Below are positions 55,599-64,000 of a stretch of DNA of 64,000 nucleotides, piece by piece. Position 1 is the stretch's first letter. Each line of letters opens with the position of its first letter. The stretch comes from Idiomarina abyssalis (lineage in GTDB: Bacteria > Pseudomonadota > Gammaproteobacteria > Enterobacterales > Alteromonadaceae): the NCBI RefSeq assembly GCF_900116625.1, contig NZ_FPBE01000002.1, forward strand, positions 124,001 through 188,000, in the 5' to 3' direction. A model generated the notes under the pieces. The model saw nothing but the letters and a program-made list of their open reading frames with translations, had not been told where the DNA came from and did not search any database. Position numbers and translations under genes: made by a program.

Positions 55599-56843
55599 AT
55601 GACCCCAGACTGGGAAGAGTTTGATCTTGATGACCGCTTAATTGCGGTCCTTCGGGACGCACAACTGAACAAACCGGCAAAAGTACAGCAACAGAGCATT
55701 CCTGCAGCCCTCGATGGCAGAGACTTGCTTGTTAGTGCCCCGACAGGAACCGGCAAAACCTTAGCTTTCCTGTTACCGGCTCTGCAACATTTGCTGGACT
55801 TCCCACGTCAACAACCAGGTCCTGCCCGTATTCTGGTTCTTGCTCCAACTCGCGAGCTGGCTGAGCAGATTCATCAGCAGGCTCAACAGTTTGAAAGCAA
55901 GACGGGGCTGTCGTCCGTTGTGGTGACCGGCGGTATTAACTACGGTTCGCAACTGTCTCTGCTGGAAAAAACGCACGACATTCTGGTCGCCACACCCGGT
56001 CGCCTGATGGATTTGCTCGAAGCCGAGCAATACAACCTGGAAGACATAGAGTGGCTGATTATTGATGAAGCCGACCGCATGCTGGACATGGGTTTTGCTG
56101 CCACAGTAAAAGAAATGGCTCTGCAGGCACGCCACCGCCAACAGTCATTGCTGCTGTCTGCAACACTGAATAGCTCTGGTGTTATCAAGTTTTCGCGCGA
56201 GCTGCTGACTGAACCTGAATACATTGACGTTCAGCCACCAAAGCGTGAACGTGGTAAAATTGTTCAGTGGGTACACTTAGCGGATACCGATGAGCATAAA
56301 CGCCAGCTTTTAATGAGCACACTGAAAGAACACCCGGGGCGGCAGTTTGTTTTCGTCAGAACACGTGAGCGGGTAGAGCTCATCGCCAACTTTTTACGCA
56401 GTCAGTTTGGTACCGGGCGCAAAATTGTCACCTTGCGGGGCGACATGCCGCAAAGTGATCGTCAGCGCATCATGAACGAGTTAAAACAGACCACAGATAT
56501 CACGTTAGTAGCTACCGATATAGCCGCAAGAGGCCTGGACGTTGATGATATTACCGTGGTTGTTAACTACGACTTACCAAAACAAGCGGACGTCTATCTG
56601 CACAGAATTGGCCGCACCGCTCGCGGTGGGCAGAAAGGCATAGCCATTTCATTAGTGGAAGCGCACGATGCTTTATTACTGGGGCGTATTGAACGTTACT
56701 TAGACGCTAAGCTCGACAGAAGAACCATTCAGGGCTTGAAGCCTCAGTATAAGTTCCCGTCGACAGAAAAGGCTCGTTCTAAGAAGAAAGATAAAAAGAA
56801 AAAGGATGCAAAGAAAAAAGATACAAAGAAAAAGTCGCGTTAA
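55599..56843 (+). CDS. srmB: DEAD-box RNA helicase SrmB
   Basis: The ATG at 55,599 with AAGGA gives 414 residues; a longer frame overlaps the stress protein gene. It shows motif I APTGTGKT, Ia PTRELA, DEAD in IIDEADRML, SAT, and HRIGRTAR. The N-terminus (EEFDLDDRLIAVLRDAQLNK) and the Lys-rich tail (last 25 residues) fit SrmB, which helps assemble the large ribosomal subunit. Its stop lies in a palindromic terminator shared with the convergent gene. Confidence 0.9.
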   Translation: MTPDWEEFDLDDRLIAVLRDAQLNKPAKVQQQSIPAALDGRDLLVSAPTGTGKTLAFLLPALQHLLDFPRQQPGPARILVLAPTRELAEQIHQQAQQFESKTGLSSVVVTGGINYGSQLSLLEKTHDILVATPGRLMDLLEAEQYNLEDIEWLIIDEADRMLDMGFAATVKEMALQARHRQQSLLLSATLNSSGVIKFSRELLTEPEYIDVQPPKRERGKIVQWVHLADTDEHKRQLLMSTLKEHPGRQFVFVRTRERVELIANFLRSQFGTGRKIVTLRGDMPQSDRQRIMNELKQTTDITLVATDIAARGLDVDDITVVVNYDLPKQADVYLHRIGRTARGGQKGIAISLVEAHDALLLGRIERYLDAKLDRRTIQGLKPQYKFPSTEKARSKKKDKKKKDAKKKDTKKKSR

Positions 56844-56852
56844 CGCGACTTT
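56831..56852. terminator. Bidirectional terminator over two stop codons
   Basis: AAAGTCGCGTT/AACGCGACTTT is a perfect 22-base palindrome with A-runs and T-runs outside, so it can terminate both srmB and the convergent VanZ-like gene. Both stop codons lie at its centre. Confidence 0.85.
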
Positions 56853-57184
56853 TTTCTTAGGTATTTTTCTCTCAAGTGATGCCAGGCAAAGTAAGCGATA
56901 ACCCCGCTGGCATCCGCTAACCAGTCATAAACATCTGCGCCACGCCCCGGCGCATAAGCCTGAGCCAATTCAATCATTAAACCGTAGCAGGCTAAAAACA
57001 AAAGCGATAACCTGGCAGACAACGCAAAGGCCCGGTGGAACGTCAAAGCCAGAACGAAGAAGATCACAAAATGAACCAGCTTATCCATATAAGGGATACT
57101 CTGAGCTCCGGTACTAGGGAACTGCCACAGAAATAAAAAGGTGGTTATCGACAGCAGAACAAAAAACAGAACTCTTGCCAGCAT
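56840..57184 (-). CDS. VanZ-like small membrane protein
   Basis: The 114-residue protein has about four membrane segments. SIPYMDKLVHFVIFFVLALT and LIELAQAYAPGRGADVYDWL are typical of VanZ-like proteins, first seen in teicoplanin resistance but widespread with unknown function. It lies 19 bases after thiI on the same strand. Confidence 0.85.
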   Translation of the reverse strand: MLARVLFFVLLSITTFLFLWQFPSTGAQSIPYMDKLVHFVIFFVLALTFHRAFALSARLSLLFLACYGLMIELAQAYAPGRGADVYDWLADASGVIAYFAWHHLREKYLRKKSR

Positions 57185-57203
57185 AATTTACTTCTCTATT
57201 AAA

Positions 57204-58655
57204 TTAAGGCTTATAAACCGATACGTTGCTATAGCCATTTTCGTGCAATAACAAAGCCTGCATCCGGCTCATAATGCCCTGATCACAATACAACAGGTAT
57301 TCACGACTTTGATCCAATTCAGCAAATTGAGTGGCTAATTTAAAAAATGGTATCTCAATAACCTCTACATCTACCGACAAAGGCGCAGCTTCAATTTCTT
57401 CATCATTTCGAATATCTATGATGGTGGTATGACTTTTGAGTTCCGTGGTTGTATCCGGCAGCTCCAGTTCTTTATCAGTTTGAGTTGCTATATCCTGCAT
57501 GCTGAGTACGTTTGACGCCTGCACCACTTGATCGATTAAATCTTTATTAAGCTTTGCTTCTTCGGCTTCGATAACCGCAGGAATAGCTTTAACCGTTGGC
57601 TTATTTGAAATAACCCCACAGTATTCGGGAATCGATTTTGCCAAAGGCTCGGTGCCAATACGCTTGGCTTCATCAACAATTTCTTGTTTGTCCTTGGTAA
57701 TAAGAGGCCGTAAAACTAACGCACCCGTTGCCTGGTCAATAACCCGCAAATTAGCCAGAGTTTGACTGGAAACTTGCCCCATCGCCTCGCCGGTGACCAA
57801 AGCCTGAGCTTTGACATAGCGCGCAACTTTATCGGCAGCACGTAGCATTTGACGCTTCAATACCACGCCCATTTGTCCGTTTTCCACATTGGTAAGAATG
57901 TCATCAACAATGGGCGCAAAATCGACGCTGATGAACTTAATGGGATGCGAAGCGCTGTAACGCTTCCAGAGGTAATAGGCTATTTGACGCACGGCCACTT
58001 CATGAGCATCGCCGCCTAAATTAAAGAAGCAGAAGTGCGTTCGCGCACCGCGCCGGATAAACTCATAGGTTGCAACGCCTGAATCAAAACCGCCGCTAAG
58101 CAAGGACAATACAGTTTCCTGAGTAGGAATTGGAAAGCCACCTAAACCGTTAATACGCTCTCCAACCAGGTGCACGACCTTATTCGTAATTTGCAGTGCA
58201 ATTTCAAGGTCGGGTTTAGAAAGGTTAACGGATGCGTCCGGAACGCGTTGCAGCAAATAGCCACCAATGTAACGCTCCAGCTGCTGCGAGTTAAATTCGT
58301 GATGCCCCTTACGTTTAACACGCATAGCAAAGGTTTTACCCGGCAGGCGCTGTAACCAGTGTTCGCCAACTAATTCCGCAATGGCATCAAAGTCGGTTAA
58401 TGGCTGCTCGATAACCTCTGCAAACCAGGAAATGCCCGGCGTATTCTGTAAGACTTCTTTGATTTGATTACGTACTTCAGAATCATCGCCATCGGCTGAA
58501 ACCTCAATTCGGTCCCACAGCCACTTTGCGTAAACCGAGTCATCTATTGGCGCCAGAATTTTACGCAGGTTATTGGTAAGTACTTTACCGTAACGCTTGC
58601 GTACAGAGCGGCTTTTAATGGTAATTTCGGCGTGCAGGCGAACAACAAACTTCAT
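57204..58655 (-). CDS. thiI: tRNA 4-thiouridine synthase
   Basis: The 483-residue protein has a ferredoxin-like/THUMP region (1 to about 165), the ATP PP-loop SGGFDSGVATYEF, and a C-terminal rhodanese domain with the persulfide Cys in YLLYCDQGIMSRMQALLL. The second conserved Cys is in IPEYCGVISNKP. It inserts sulfur at tRNA position 8 and supplies sulfur for thiamine thiazole. It is full length, as in E. coli. Confidence 0.95.
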   Translation of the reverse strand: MKFVVRLHAEITIKSRSVRKRYGKVLTNNLRKILAPIDDSVYAKWLWDRIEVSADGDDSEVRNQIKEVLQNTPGISWFAEVIEQPLTDFDAIAELVGEHWLQRLPGKTFAMRVKRKGHHEFNSQQLERYIGGYLLQRVPDASVNLSKPDLEIALQITNKVVHLVGERINGLGGFPIPTQETVLSLLSGGFDSGVATYEFIRRGARTHFCFFNLGGDAHEVAVRQIAYYLWKRYSASHPIKFISVDFAPIVDDILTNVENGQMGVVLKRQMLRAADKVARYVKAQALVTGEAMGQVSSQTLANLRVIDQATGALVLRPLITKDKQEIVDEAKRIGTEPLAKSIPEYCGVISNKPTVKAIPAVIEAEEAKLNKDLIDQVVQASNVLSMQDIATQTDKELELPDTTTELKSHTTIIDIRNDEEIEAAPLSVDVEVIEIPFFKLATQFAELDQSREYLLYCDQGIMSRMQALLLHENGYSNVSVYKP

Positions 58656-58721
58656 AGCAAAATCGTCAAGTCTTTAGGAAAGTGGGCAATTATACGTGTC
58701 CTGCCCGACAGAAACCAGCAC

Positions 58722-59660
58722 TCAGTCAATAACATCAACCGGGTCAGACTCTGCCGCCTTACCCTGCATAACCGAAATTTCAACCCGGCGATTGCGCTTA
58801 CGATTTTCTTCAGAATTGTTTGGTACTAATGGTTTAGTATCTGAGAAGCCCATGACAACCAAGCGGTCCTCACTAAAATCTTCAACTTTCAGCATTTCTT
58901 CAGCAACGGCCACCGCGCGTTTGCTGGAGAGATCCCAACGCGACGAGTAGATTTCTGAAACCAGACGTTCATTATCACTGTGCCCGGAAATGGTCACTTC
59001 GCCGGGAATATCTTTTAACGCCCCGGCAACCTGCTGAATGATAGGTCGGAACTGCGGCTGTAAGAATGCAGAGCCTTCAGGGAATGAGCCCTGCTCGCGA
59101 ATACGAATAATGATTTGCTGACCATGCTGTTCCAGCTCTATGGTTCCGGCTTTAATTTCATTCTCTAGCTGCTGTTCAATGCGGCGCATAAGCTCTTTAG
59201 ACACCTGAGTCATGGCCTCGGTGTTTTCAGATTCCGCTTCTTTTTGATCTTCTGCGCTGTCGGCTTCCTGACCACCACGTTCGGTTTGCTGACCGCCGGC
59301 AAAATCAGACTCGCCTTCCTGGAACTCCAGCATTTGCTGGGTCATTTCAACGGTTTGTTGCTGAATGGTTTCAATGGGGGTCGGCTCCGGACGGCCAGGC
59401 CGGAATTCCTGTGCAATGACACTGGTACCTTTAGGAATGTCTTTAACTTCAATTTTATTCTGTACACCTAAGGCGTACTTCATAGAACCGGCTATTTGCT
59501 TAAACTTTAATACGTCCATTTCGGAGAAAGCCAGCAAGAGCACGAAGAAGCACATGAGCAAAGTCATGAGATCGGCAAAGGTTGCCATCCACATAGGTAA
59601 GCCCGCCGGCGGGCAGTTGCAATCTTCTTCTTCTTCGTCTCTGACTTTCTCTGAGGCCAT
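58722..59660 (-). CDS. pomB: Flagellar stator protein PomB/MotB
   Basis: The 312-residue protein has one membrane segment with the ion-binding Asp (D30) in WMATFADLMTLLMCFFVLLL, a plug and linker region, and a C-terminal OmpA-like peptidoglycan-binding domain (ITISGHSDNERL-type, then AVAVAEEMLKVEDF). Its sequence type suggests the sodium-driven PomB. It starts two bases after pomA. Confidence 0.93.
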   Translation of the reverse strand: MASEKVRDEEEEDCNCPPAGLPMWMATFADLMTLLMCFFVLLLAFSEMDVLKFKQIAGSMKYALGVQNKIEVKDIPKGTSVIAQEFRPGRPEPTPIETIQQQTVEMTQQMLEFQEGESDFAGGQQTERGGQEADSAEDQKEAESENTEAMTQVSKELMRRIEQQLENEIKAGTIELEQHGQQIIIRIREQGSFPEGSAFLQPQFRPIIQQVAGALKDIPGEVTISGHSDNERLVSEIYSSRWDLSSKRAVAVAEEMLKVEDFSEDRLVVMGFSDTKPLVPNNSEENRKRNRRVEISVMQGKAAESDPVDVID

Positions 59661-59662
59661 GA

Positions 59663-60430
59663 CTACTCGTCCTCATCCTCATTACCAATACGCTTAGATT
59701 CAGCCAGGTAATTACGCAAAATACCTTCAATGACACGAGGGTTTTGACCGTCCTGAATACCTAAAATGGCATCCAGTATTAATTGTTGGTTCAGCTTTTC
59801 CTGTTCTGCGCGCAGCAGCAGTTTATTGGCAATAGGAATAGCAATAACGTTAGCCAGAAAAGCACCATAAAGCGTGGTTAACAAGGCAACGGCCATAGCC
59901 GGGCCTATGGCTTTAGGGTCGTCCATATTGGAAAGCATAGCGACCAAACCAATCAAGGTACCTATCATACCCATTGCCGGGGCGACATCACTGAGTATTT
60001 TAAATACGCGGGCACCTTCCTCGTGACGAGAAAAGCTCATTTTTATGTCTTTTGACAAGGTTTGGCGAACCACTTCAGCGTCATGGCCATCAACGAGCAT
60101 GTCGACGCCTTTACGAAAGAACTTATTCGGAATTTCCGCCTCTTCCAATGCCAGGAAACCGCCTTTTCTCGCAGAGTCAGCCATTTCAACGGCAGTATCG
60201 ATAAGCTCTTGTGGGTGTTCAATTTTAAAGAAAAAGGCCTTAACAACAACTTTCCCCGTCCCTAAAAACTGGCTTAACGAGAAGTTAGCTAAGGTTATAA
60301 ATAATGAACCACCAAATACGATAAAGAACGAGCGAGTATCTAAAAACAGCCCTATGTCCCCACCCAGAATCATGGCGACCACAACAAAGCCGATGGCGCC
60401 GATAATTCCTATGAGCGTTGCTATATCCAC
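59663..60430 (-). CDS. pomA: Flagellar stator protein PomA/MotA
   Basis: This 255-residue protein has four membrane segments. The start (IATLIGIIGAIGFVVVAMIL) and the conserved helix AMGMIGTLIGLVAMLSNMDD are characteristic of PomA, with a charged cytoplasmic loop that contacts FliG. It forms the ion channel with PomB. The stator genes are separate from other flagellar genes in this window, as in many marine relatives. Confidence 0.94.
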   Translation of the reverse strand: MDIATLIGIIGAIGFVVVAMILGGDIGLFLDTRSFFIVFGGSLFITLANFSLSQFLGTGKVVVKAFFFKIEHPQELIDTAVEMADSARKGGFLALEEAEIPNKFFRKGVDMLVDGHDAEVVRQTLSKDIKMSFSRHEEGARVFKILSDVAPAMGMIGTLIGLVAMLSNMDDPKAIGPAMAVALLTTLYGAFLANVIAIPIANKLLLRAEQEKLNQQLILDAILGIQDGQNPRVIEGILRNYLAESKRIGNEDEDE

Positions 60431-60632
60431 TCAGCTTTCCTCCCCGATTTGCGTTTTCGCTTATGCTGCTGTGCTCATTCTTAAACAATAGCGCCGCTCT
60501 GACAAGCGACATCTGATCATCTTACACAGGAATAATGAGATCATCGGCTGACATTCGGGATTCTTTATCGGATAATTAACTTTCATTCTTGTAGCAATGC
60601 GGCTCAAAACAGATTTTAAGGCAGACTCAGCT

Positions 60633-60872
60633 ATGGCAGAAGAACAGAAACAGCAATCCTTTGAACAGGCTCTGGAACAGTTAGAGCAACTGGTTAATGA
60701 ACTGGAGCAAGGCGATCTACCCTTAGAACAGTCGCTGAAAAAGTTTGAGCAGGCCATTGCGCTGTCACGCTCCAGCCAGCAACAACTGCAGCAGGCTGAA
60801 CAAAAAGTCACAACCCTGTTAGCCGAGCAACAACAATCAGGCAATGATGAAAGCGATGGAGAACTGATGTGA
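60633..60872 (+). CDS. xseB: Exodeoxyribonuclease VII small subunit
   Basis: I chose the ATG at 60,633 (79 residues); it matches the family start. The helical pattern FEQALEQLEQLVNELEQGDL PLEQSLKKFEQAI is typical of XseB. It associates with XseA to degrade single-stranded DNA. It is the first gene of xseB-ispA-dxs, and its stop overlaps ispA. Confidence 0.93.
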   Translation: MAEEQKQQSFEQALEQLEQLVNELEQGDLPLEQSLKKFEQAIALSRSSQQQLQQAEQKVTTLLAEQQQSGNDESDGELM

Positions 60873-61756
60873 CGATTAATTCGTTAACAGCAGACACAAG
60901 AAAGCAAGTCGACACATTTTTACAGCAGAAGCTCGAGCCCCTGACATTAAATAAGCGTTTGAGTCAGGCAATGCAGCATGGTGTTTTACTGGGTGGGAAG
61001 CGCATTCGCCCCTACCTGGTAATGACTGTTGCCGATATCTGCGGTGCTAACCAAAACGATGCCTTGCGTGCAGCAGCTGCTATTGAGTTAATTCACGCTT
61101 ATTCATTAATTCATGACGACTTACCCGCCATGGATAACGACGATTTACGTCGCGGGCAACCGACTTGCCATATTGCGTACGATGAAGCGACAGCTATTCT
61201 CGCAGGTGATGCACTACAGACTCTGGCTTTTGAAATACTGACCGAGAGCAGCATGCAGGACATACCGGCTGATCGCCAACTGCAACTCGTTCATGTATTG
61301 GCGAAAGCCAGCGGTGCCCGGGGCATGTGTGCCGGTCAGGCAATTGATTTACAGGCAACGGCAAAGAACCTTACTGAAAGTGCACTGGAGCAAATGCATT
61401 TAAGTAAAACCGGTGCACTAATAACTGCAGCAGCCAGCATGGGCGTTTTATGTGGTAGCAGCGACGCCCAAAAGTGGCAAGAAAAATTCGAACAATTTGC
61501 GCGTTATTTGGGGCTGGCATTTCAAGTACAGGATGATATTCTCGATGTTGTAGGTAACACTGAAGCGCTGGGGAAACCCCAGGGTTCAGATGCCGCGTCT
61601 GAAAAATCCACATACGTGCGTTTGTTAGGTATTGAAGGCGCTCAACGCCGCTTACAAAACTTACACAATAAAGCGCTACAGTCATTAGGCGATATCCCTT
61701 ACAATACCGACAAACTCGAACAATTTTCCGACTTGCTGTTAAAGCGGGACCACTAA
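60869..61756 (+). CDS. ispA: Geranyl/farnesyl diphosphate synthase
   Basis: The 295-residue protein has the first Asp-rich motif DDLPAMDNDDLRRG and the second DDILDVVGNTE, with GGKRIRPYLVM near the N-terminus. It condenses isopentenyl and dimethylallyl diphosphates to farnesyl diphosphate for quinones and undecaprenyl carriers. It overlaps xseB by 4 bases, and dxs starts 5 bases after its stop. Confidence 0.95.
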   Translation: MTINSLTADTRKQVDTFLQQKLEPLTLNKRLSQAMQHGVLLGGKRIRPYLVMTVADICGANQNDALRAAAAIELIHAYSLIHDDLPAMDNDDLRRGQPTCHIAYDEATAILAGDALQTLAFEILTESSMQDIPADRQLQLVHVLAKASGARGMCAGQAIDLQATAKNLTESALEQMHLSKTGALITAAASMGVLCGSSDAQKWQEKFEQFARYLGLAFQVQDDILDVVGNTEALGKPQGSDAASEKSTYVRLLGIEGAQRRLQNLHNKALQSLGDIPYNTDKLEQFSDLLLKRDH

Positions 61757-61760
61757 CTGA

Positions 61761-63617
61761 ATGACTCAACAACATCCGTTACTCGATAAAATTAATTTAC
61801 CCGCTGACTTGCGTCGCCTGTCGCGCACGCAATTACCTGACTTGTGTGCTGAAATTCGTCAGTTTTTACTGACATCGGTCAGTCAGAGCAGTGGCCACCT
61901 TGCGTCCGGTTTAGGTACGGTTGAGTTAACAGTCGCCCTGCACTACATCTACCACACTCCTGAAGACAAGCTGGTGTGGGATGTTGGCCATCAGGCTTAT
62001 CCGCATAAAATACTGACCGGGCGTAAACAGCAGTTGCACAGTATTCGTCAGAAAGACGGGTTACACCCTTTTCCATGGCGGGAAGAAAGCGAATACGATG
62101 TCTTGTCAGTGGGCCACTCAAGCACGTCAATATCTGCTGCTTTAGGCCTGGCCGTGGCAGCACAACGCCAAAGTTTACGCCAGAAAGTGGTGTCTATTAT
62201 TGGTGACGGAGCCATGACCGCAGGTATGGCGTTCGAAGCAATGAACCATGCTGGTGACATAAAACCCGACATGCTGGTGGTGTTAAACGACAACGATATG
62301 TCCATTTCTGAAAACGTCGGTGCTTTGAATCATCACTTTGCGCGTTTGTTATCCGGTCGTTTTTATACTTCATTACGCGAAGGCAGTAAAAAGTTACTCA
62401 GCCCTCTGCCACATATTCGTCATTTTGCCAGCCGCGCTGAAGAGCACATGAAAGGCATGATGGCACCGGGTACTATTTTTGAAGAGCTGGGCTTCAACTA
62501 CATAGGTCCTATCGACGGTCATGATGTCGACACCCTGGTTGAAACTTTATCGAACATGCGCGATTTAAAAGGTCCGCAATTACTGCACATAGTGACGCAA
62601 AAAGGAAAAGGTTATAAACCAGCCGAGGAAGACCCCATTGGTTATCACGGCGTTCCTAAATTTGACCCGGCGGAATCCAGCTTGCCGAAAAAAGCGGCAG
62701 GCGTTCCCAGCTACTCTGAAATTTTTGGGCAATGGCTGTGTGATACCGCAAGTGGCGACCCGTCGCTAATGGCAGTAACTCCGGCAATGCGTGAAGGCTC
62801 CGGTATGGTTGAGTTTTCGCAGCGCTTCCCAAAACAGTATTTTGATGTGGCAATTGCTGAGCAACACAGCGTGACCTACGCCGCAGGTTTAGCCATTGCC
62901 GGAATGAAGCCAGTTGTTGCCATTTACTCTACCTTCTTGCAACGCGGTTACGACCAATTAATTCATGACGTGGCTTTGCAGAATTTAGACGTGCTGTTTG
63001 CCATAGACCGTGCCGGCATTGTCGGTGCCGACGGACCAACCCATCAGGGCGCTTTCGATTTAAGCTACCTTCGTTGTGTTCCAAACATGCTGGTTATGGC
63101 GCCCAGTAATGAACAAGAATGTCTGGATATGCTAACCACCGGCTACCAGCATAAAGGTCCGGCTGCCGTACGATACCCTCGTGGTGCAGGCGTTGGGCTG
63201 GAGTTACGTCAGGGGAAGGCTATAGAAATTGGTAAAGCGGTAACCGTTAAAAAGGGACAGGATGTCGCATTCTTAAACTTTGGCACCCTGTTGCCCGAAG
63301 TAGAAGAAGCCGCTTCAGCATTTAATGCTACCGTCATTGACATGCGTTTCGTAAAACCGCTGGACACCAACTGTGTGGACGAATTAATGAAAAGCCACTC
63401 AGTACTCGTTACGGTGGAAGAAAACGTTGTAGCAGGCGGTGCAGGCAGTGCAGTCAGTGAATACGTCTCGCAGCACAAAGCCTGTCCTCAGGTTCTCAAT
63501 ATTGGTTTGCCCGATGCGTTCATTAAACATGGCTCTCAAAGCGAGGTTCGCGAGGAAATTGGACTAGACGCGAAAGGCATCCAGAGCCAGGTGAGTAACT
63601 TCCTGAAAAAAGGTTAG
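61761..63617 (+). CDS. dxs: 1-deoxy-D-xylulose-5-phosphate synthase
   Basis: The 618-residue protein carries the thiamine diphosphate motif [20 protein letters not shown] with the downstream [14 protein letters not shown], the [15 protein letters not shown] region, and the catalytic Glu in [19 protein letters not shown]. It makes the first intermediate of the MEP isoprenoid pathway from pyruvate and glyceraldehyde-3-phosphate. It is the last gene of xseB-ispA-dxs. Confidence 0.97.
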   Translation: MTQQHPLLDKINLPADLRRLSRTQLPDLCAEIRQFLLTSVSQSSGHLASGLGTVELTVALHYIYHTPEDKLVWDVGHQAYPHKILTGRKQQLHSIRQKDGLHPFPWREESEYDVLSVGHSSTSISAALGLAVAAQRQSLRQKVVSIIGDGAMTAGMAFEAMNHAGDIKPDMLVVLNDNDMSISENVGALNHHFARLLSGRFYTSLREGSKKLLSPLPHIRHFASRAEEHMKGMMAPGTIFEELGFNYIGPIDGHDVDTLVETLSNMRDLKGPQLLHIVTQKGKGYKPAEEDPIGYHGVPKFDPAESSLPKKAAGVPSYSEIFGQWLCDTASGDPSLMAVTPAMREGSGMVEFSQRFPKQYFDVAIAEQHSVTYAAGLAIAGMKPVVAIYSTFLQRGYDQLIHDVALQNLDVLFAIDRAGIVGADGPTHQGAFDLSYLRCVPNMLVMAPSNEQECLDMLTTGYQHKGPAAVRYPRGAGVGLELRQGKAIEIGKAVTVKKGQDVAFLNFGTLLPEVEEAASAFNATVIDMRFVKPLDTNCVDELMKSHSVLVTVEENVVAGGAGSAVSEYVSQHKACPQVLNIGLPDAFIKHGSQSEVREEIGLDAKGIQSQVSNFLKKG

Positions 63618-63644
63618 AACAGACGGTTAGAGTGTCGGGTTTAT

Positions 63645-64000
63645 TTAGCTGAGTAAACCCGATATCCACCATCCAAGGTGCAATAACGCCGCAGAGAAAA
63701 TACCGGCGAGGACATCATCCATCATGATGCCGTTACCACCGTGCAGCTTTCTGTCAGCCCAGCCTATTGGACCGGGTTTCCAGATATCAAAAAGACGAAA
63801 TAGGACAAAAGCGGCAATCAACCAAAAAGGTTCTGCCGGCAGCGCGAACATGGCTATGGCGTAGCCAACTATTTCATCCCAGACAATAGCAGGGTGATCG
63901 TGCTCTCCCATAGCCTTCGCCGTATACTGGCAGATCCAGATACCCGCAAGCGTCATCACCACCAGCGCGAGCAGATACTCCCACCAGCTAAGCTGAGCCA
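63645..64000 (-). CDS. pgpA: Phosphatidylglycerophosphatase A, 5' end outside window
   Basis: About 118 C-terminal residues are visible and the frame is open to the window edge (LSWWEYLLALVVMTLAG). HDHPAIVWDEIVGYAIAMFA, FRLFDIWKPGPIGWADRKLH and GGNGIMMDDVLAG match PgpA, which dephosphorylates phosphatidylglycerophosphate in the inner membrane. The N-terminal part (roughly 50 residues) is missing. It is convergent with dxs, a frequent arrangement. Confidence 0.92.
   Translation of the reverse strand, partial: AQLSWWEYLLALVVMTLAGIWICQYTAKAMGEHDHPAIVWDEIVGYAIAMFALPAEPFWLIAAFVLFRLFDIWKPGPIGWADRKLHGGNGIMMDDVLAGIFSAALLHLGWWISGLLS

Noticed and set aside
60461..60844. Minus-strand Cys/Ser-rich frame opposite xseB
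   Set aside because: It is the complement of the Gln/Glu-rich coiled-coil codons of xseB, with no independent evidence.
1..64000. CRISPR array, tRNA or rRNA genes
   Set aside because: No regularly spaced direct repeats and no tRNA- or rRNA-like sequence were noticed on either strand; a dedicated scan could not be run.

Overview
The window looks like chromosome of a marine gammaproteobacterium of the Alteromonadales, most likely Idiomarina or a close relative. This is inferred from gene order and protein types: gcvTHP next to ubiI-ubiH-pepP-ygfB | zapA-ssrS, a Vibrio/Shewanella-type TonB2 cluster, sodium-type PomAB stators, and oversized PstC/PstA permeases. No tRNA, rRNA or CRISPR array was seen.

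Bases 1 to about 11,430 are an accessory region, visibly more AT-rich and gene-sparse than the rest. It holds a DUF4377-type lipoprotein (cut by the window edge) behind an astacin-like metalloprotease; a small YD-repeat protein; a 1329-residue exported Rhs/YD-repeat protein ending in an M91-like metallopeptidase toxin, with an overlapping exported candidate immunity gene; a lipoprotein gene split by an IS3-family element (4-bp target duplication, programmed -1 frameshift signal); a SEFIR/TIR-domain gene lying like a cassette behind an attC-like site; and the C-terminal remnant of a tyrosine recombinase abutting the gcvP terminator.

Bases 11,430-33,000 are housekeeping. They carry the glycine cleavage operon (gcvT-gcvH-gcvP, minus strand), a LysR regulator, the pepP-ubiH-ubiI operon with ygfB, zapA with 6S RNA, a secreted amidohydrolase lodged between 6S RNA and fau, rpiA-serA, and the phosphate uptake operon pstC-pstA-pstB-phoU with pstS.

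Bases 33,000-44,300 form an apparent phosphate-starvation neighbourhood: phoB-phoR, a permease, a porin and a six-gene DUF3450-TtpC-ExbB-ExbD-TonB-TPR operon diverging from a sensor kinase. Pho-box-like sites can be read in front of pstS, phoB, the porin and the TonB2 operon, and a Pho-half-site palindrome lies before pstC. Together they suggest low phosphate raises both outer-membrane and inner-membrane phosphate uptake.

Bases 44,300-64,000 hold rdgC, an HDOD protein, an M49-like lipoprotein peptidase, an arsenic cluster (ArsC-ArsR fusion, ACR3, GAPDH, ArsJ, FMN reductase), a SulP transporter with a universal stress protein, srmB, vanZ-like, thiI, pomAB, xseB-ispA-dxs and the truncated pgpA. 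Three long intergenic palindromes (near 17.1, 47.9 and 50.0 kb) share a conserved core of about 56 nt inside arms that differ from copy to copy but remain self-complementary. They are the least explained structures in the window.
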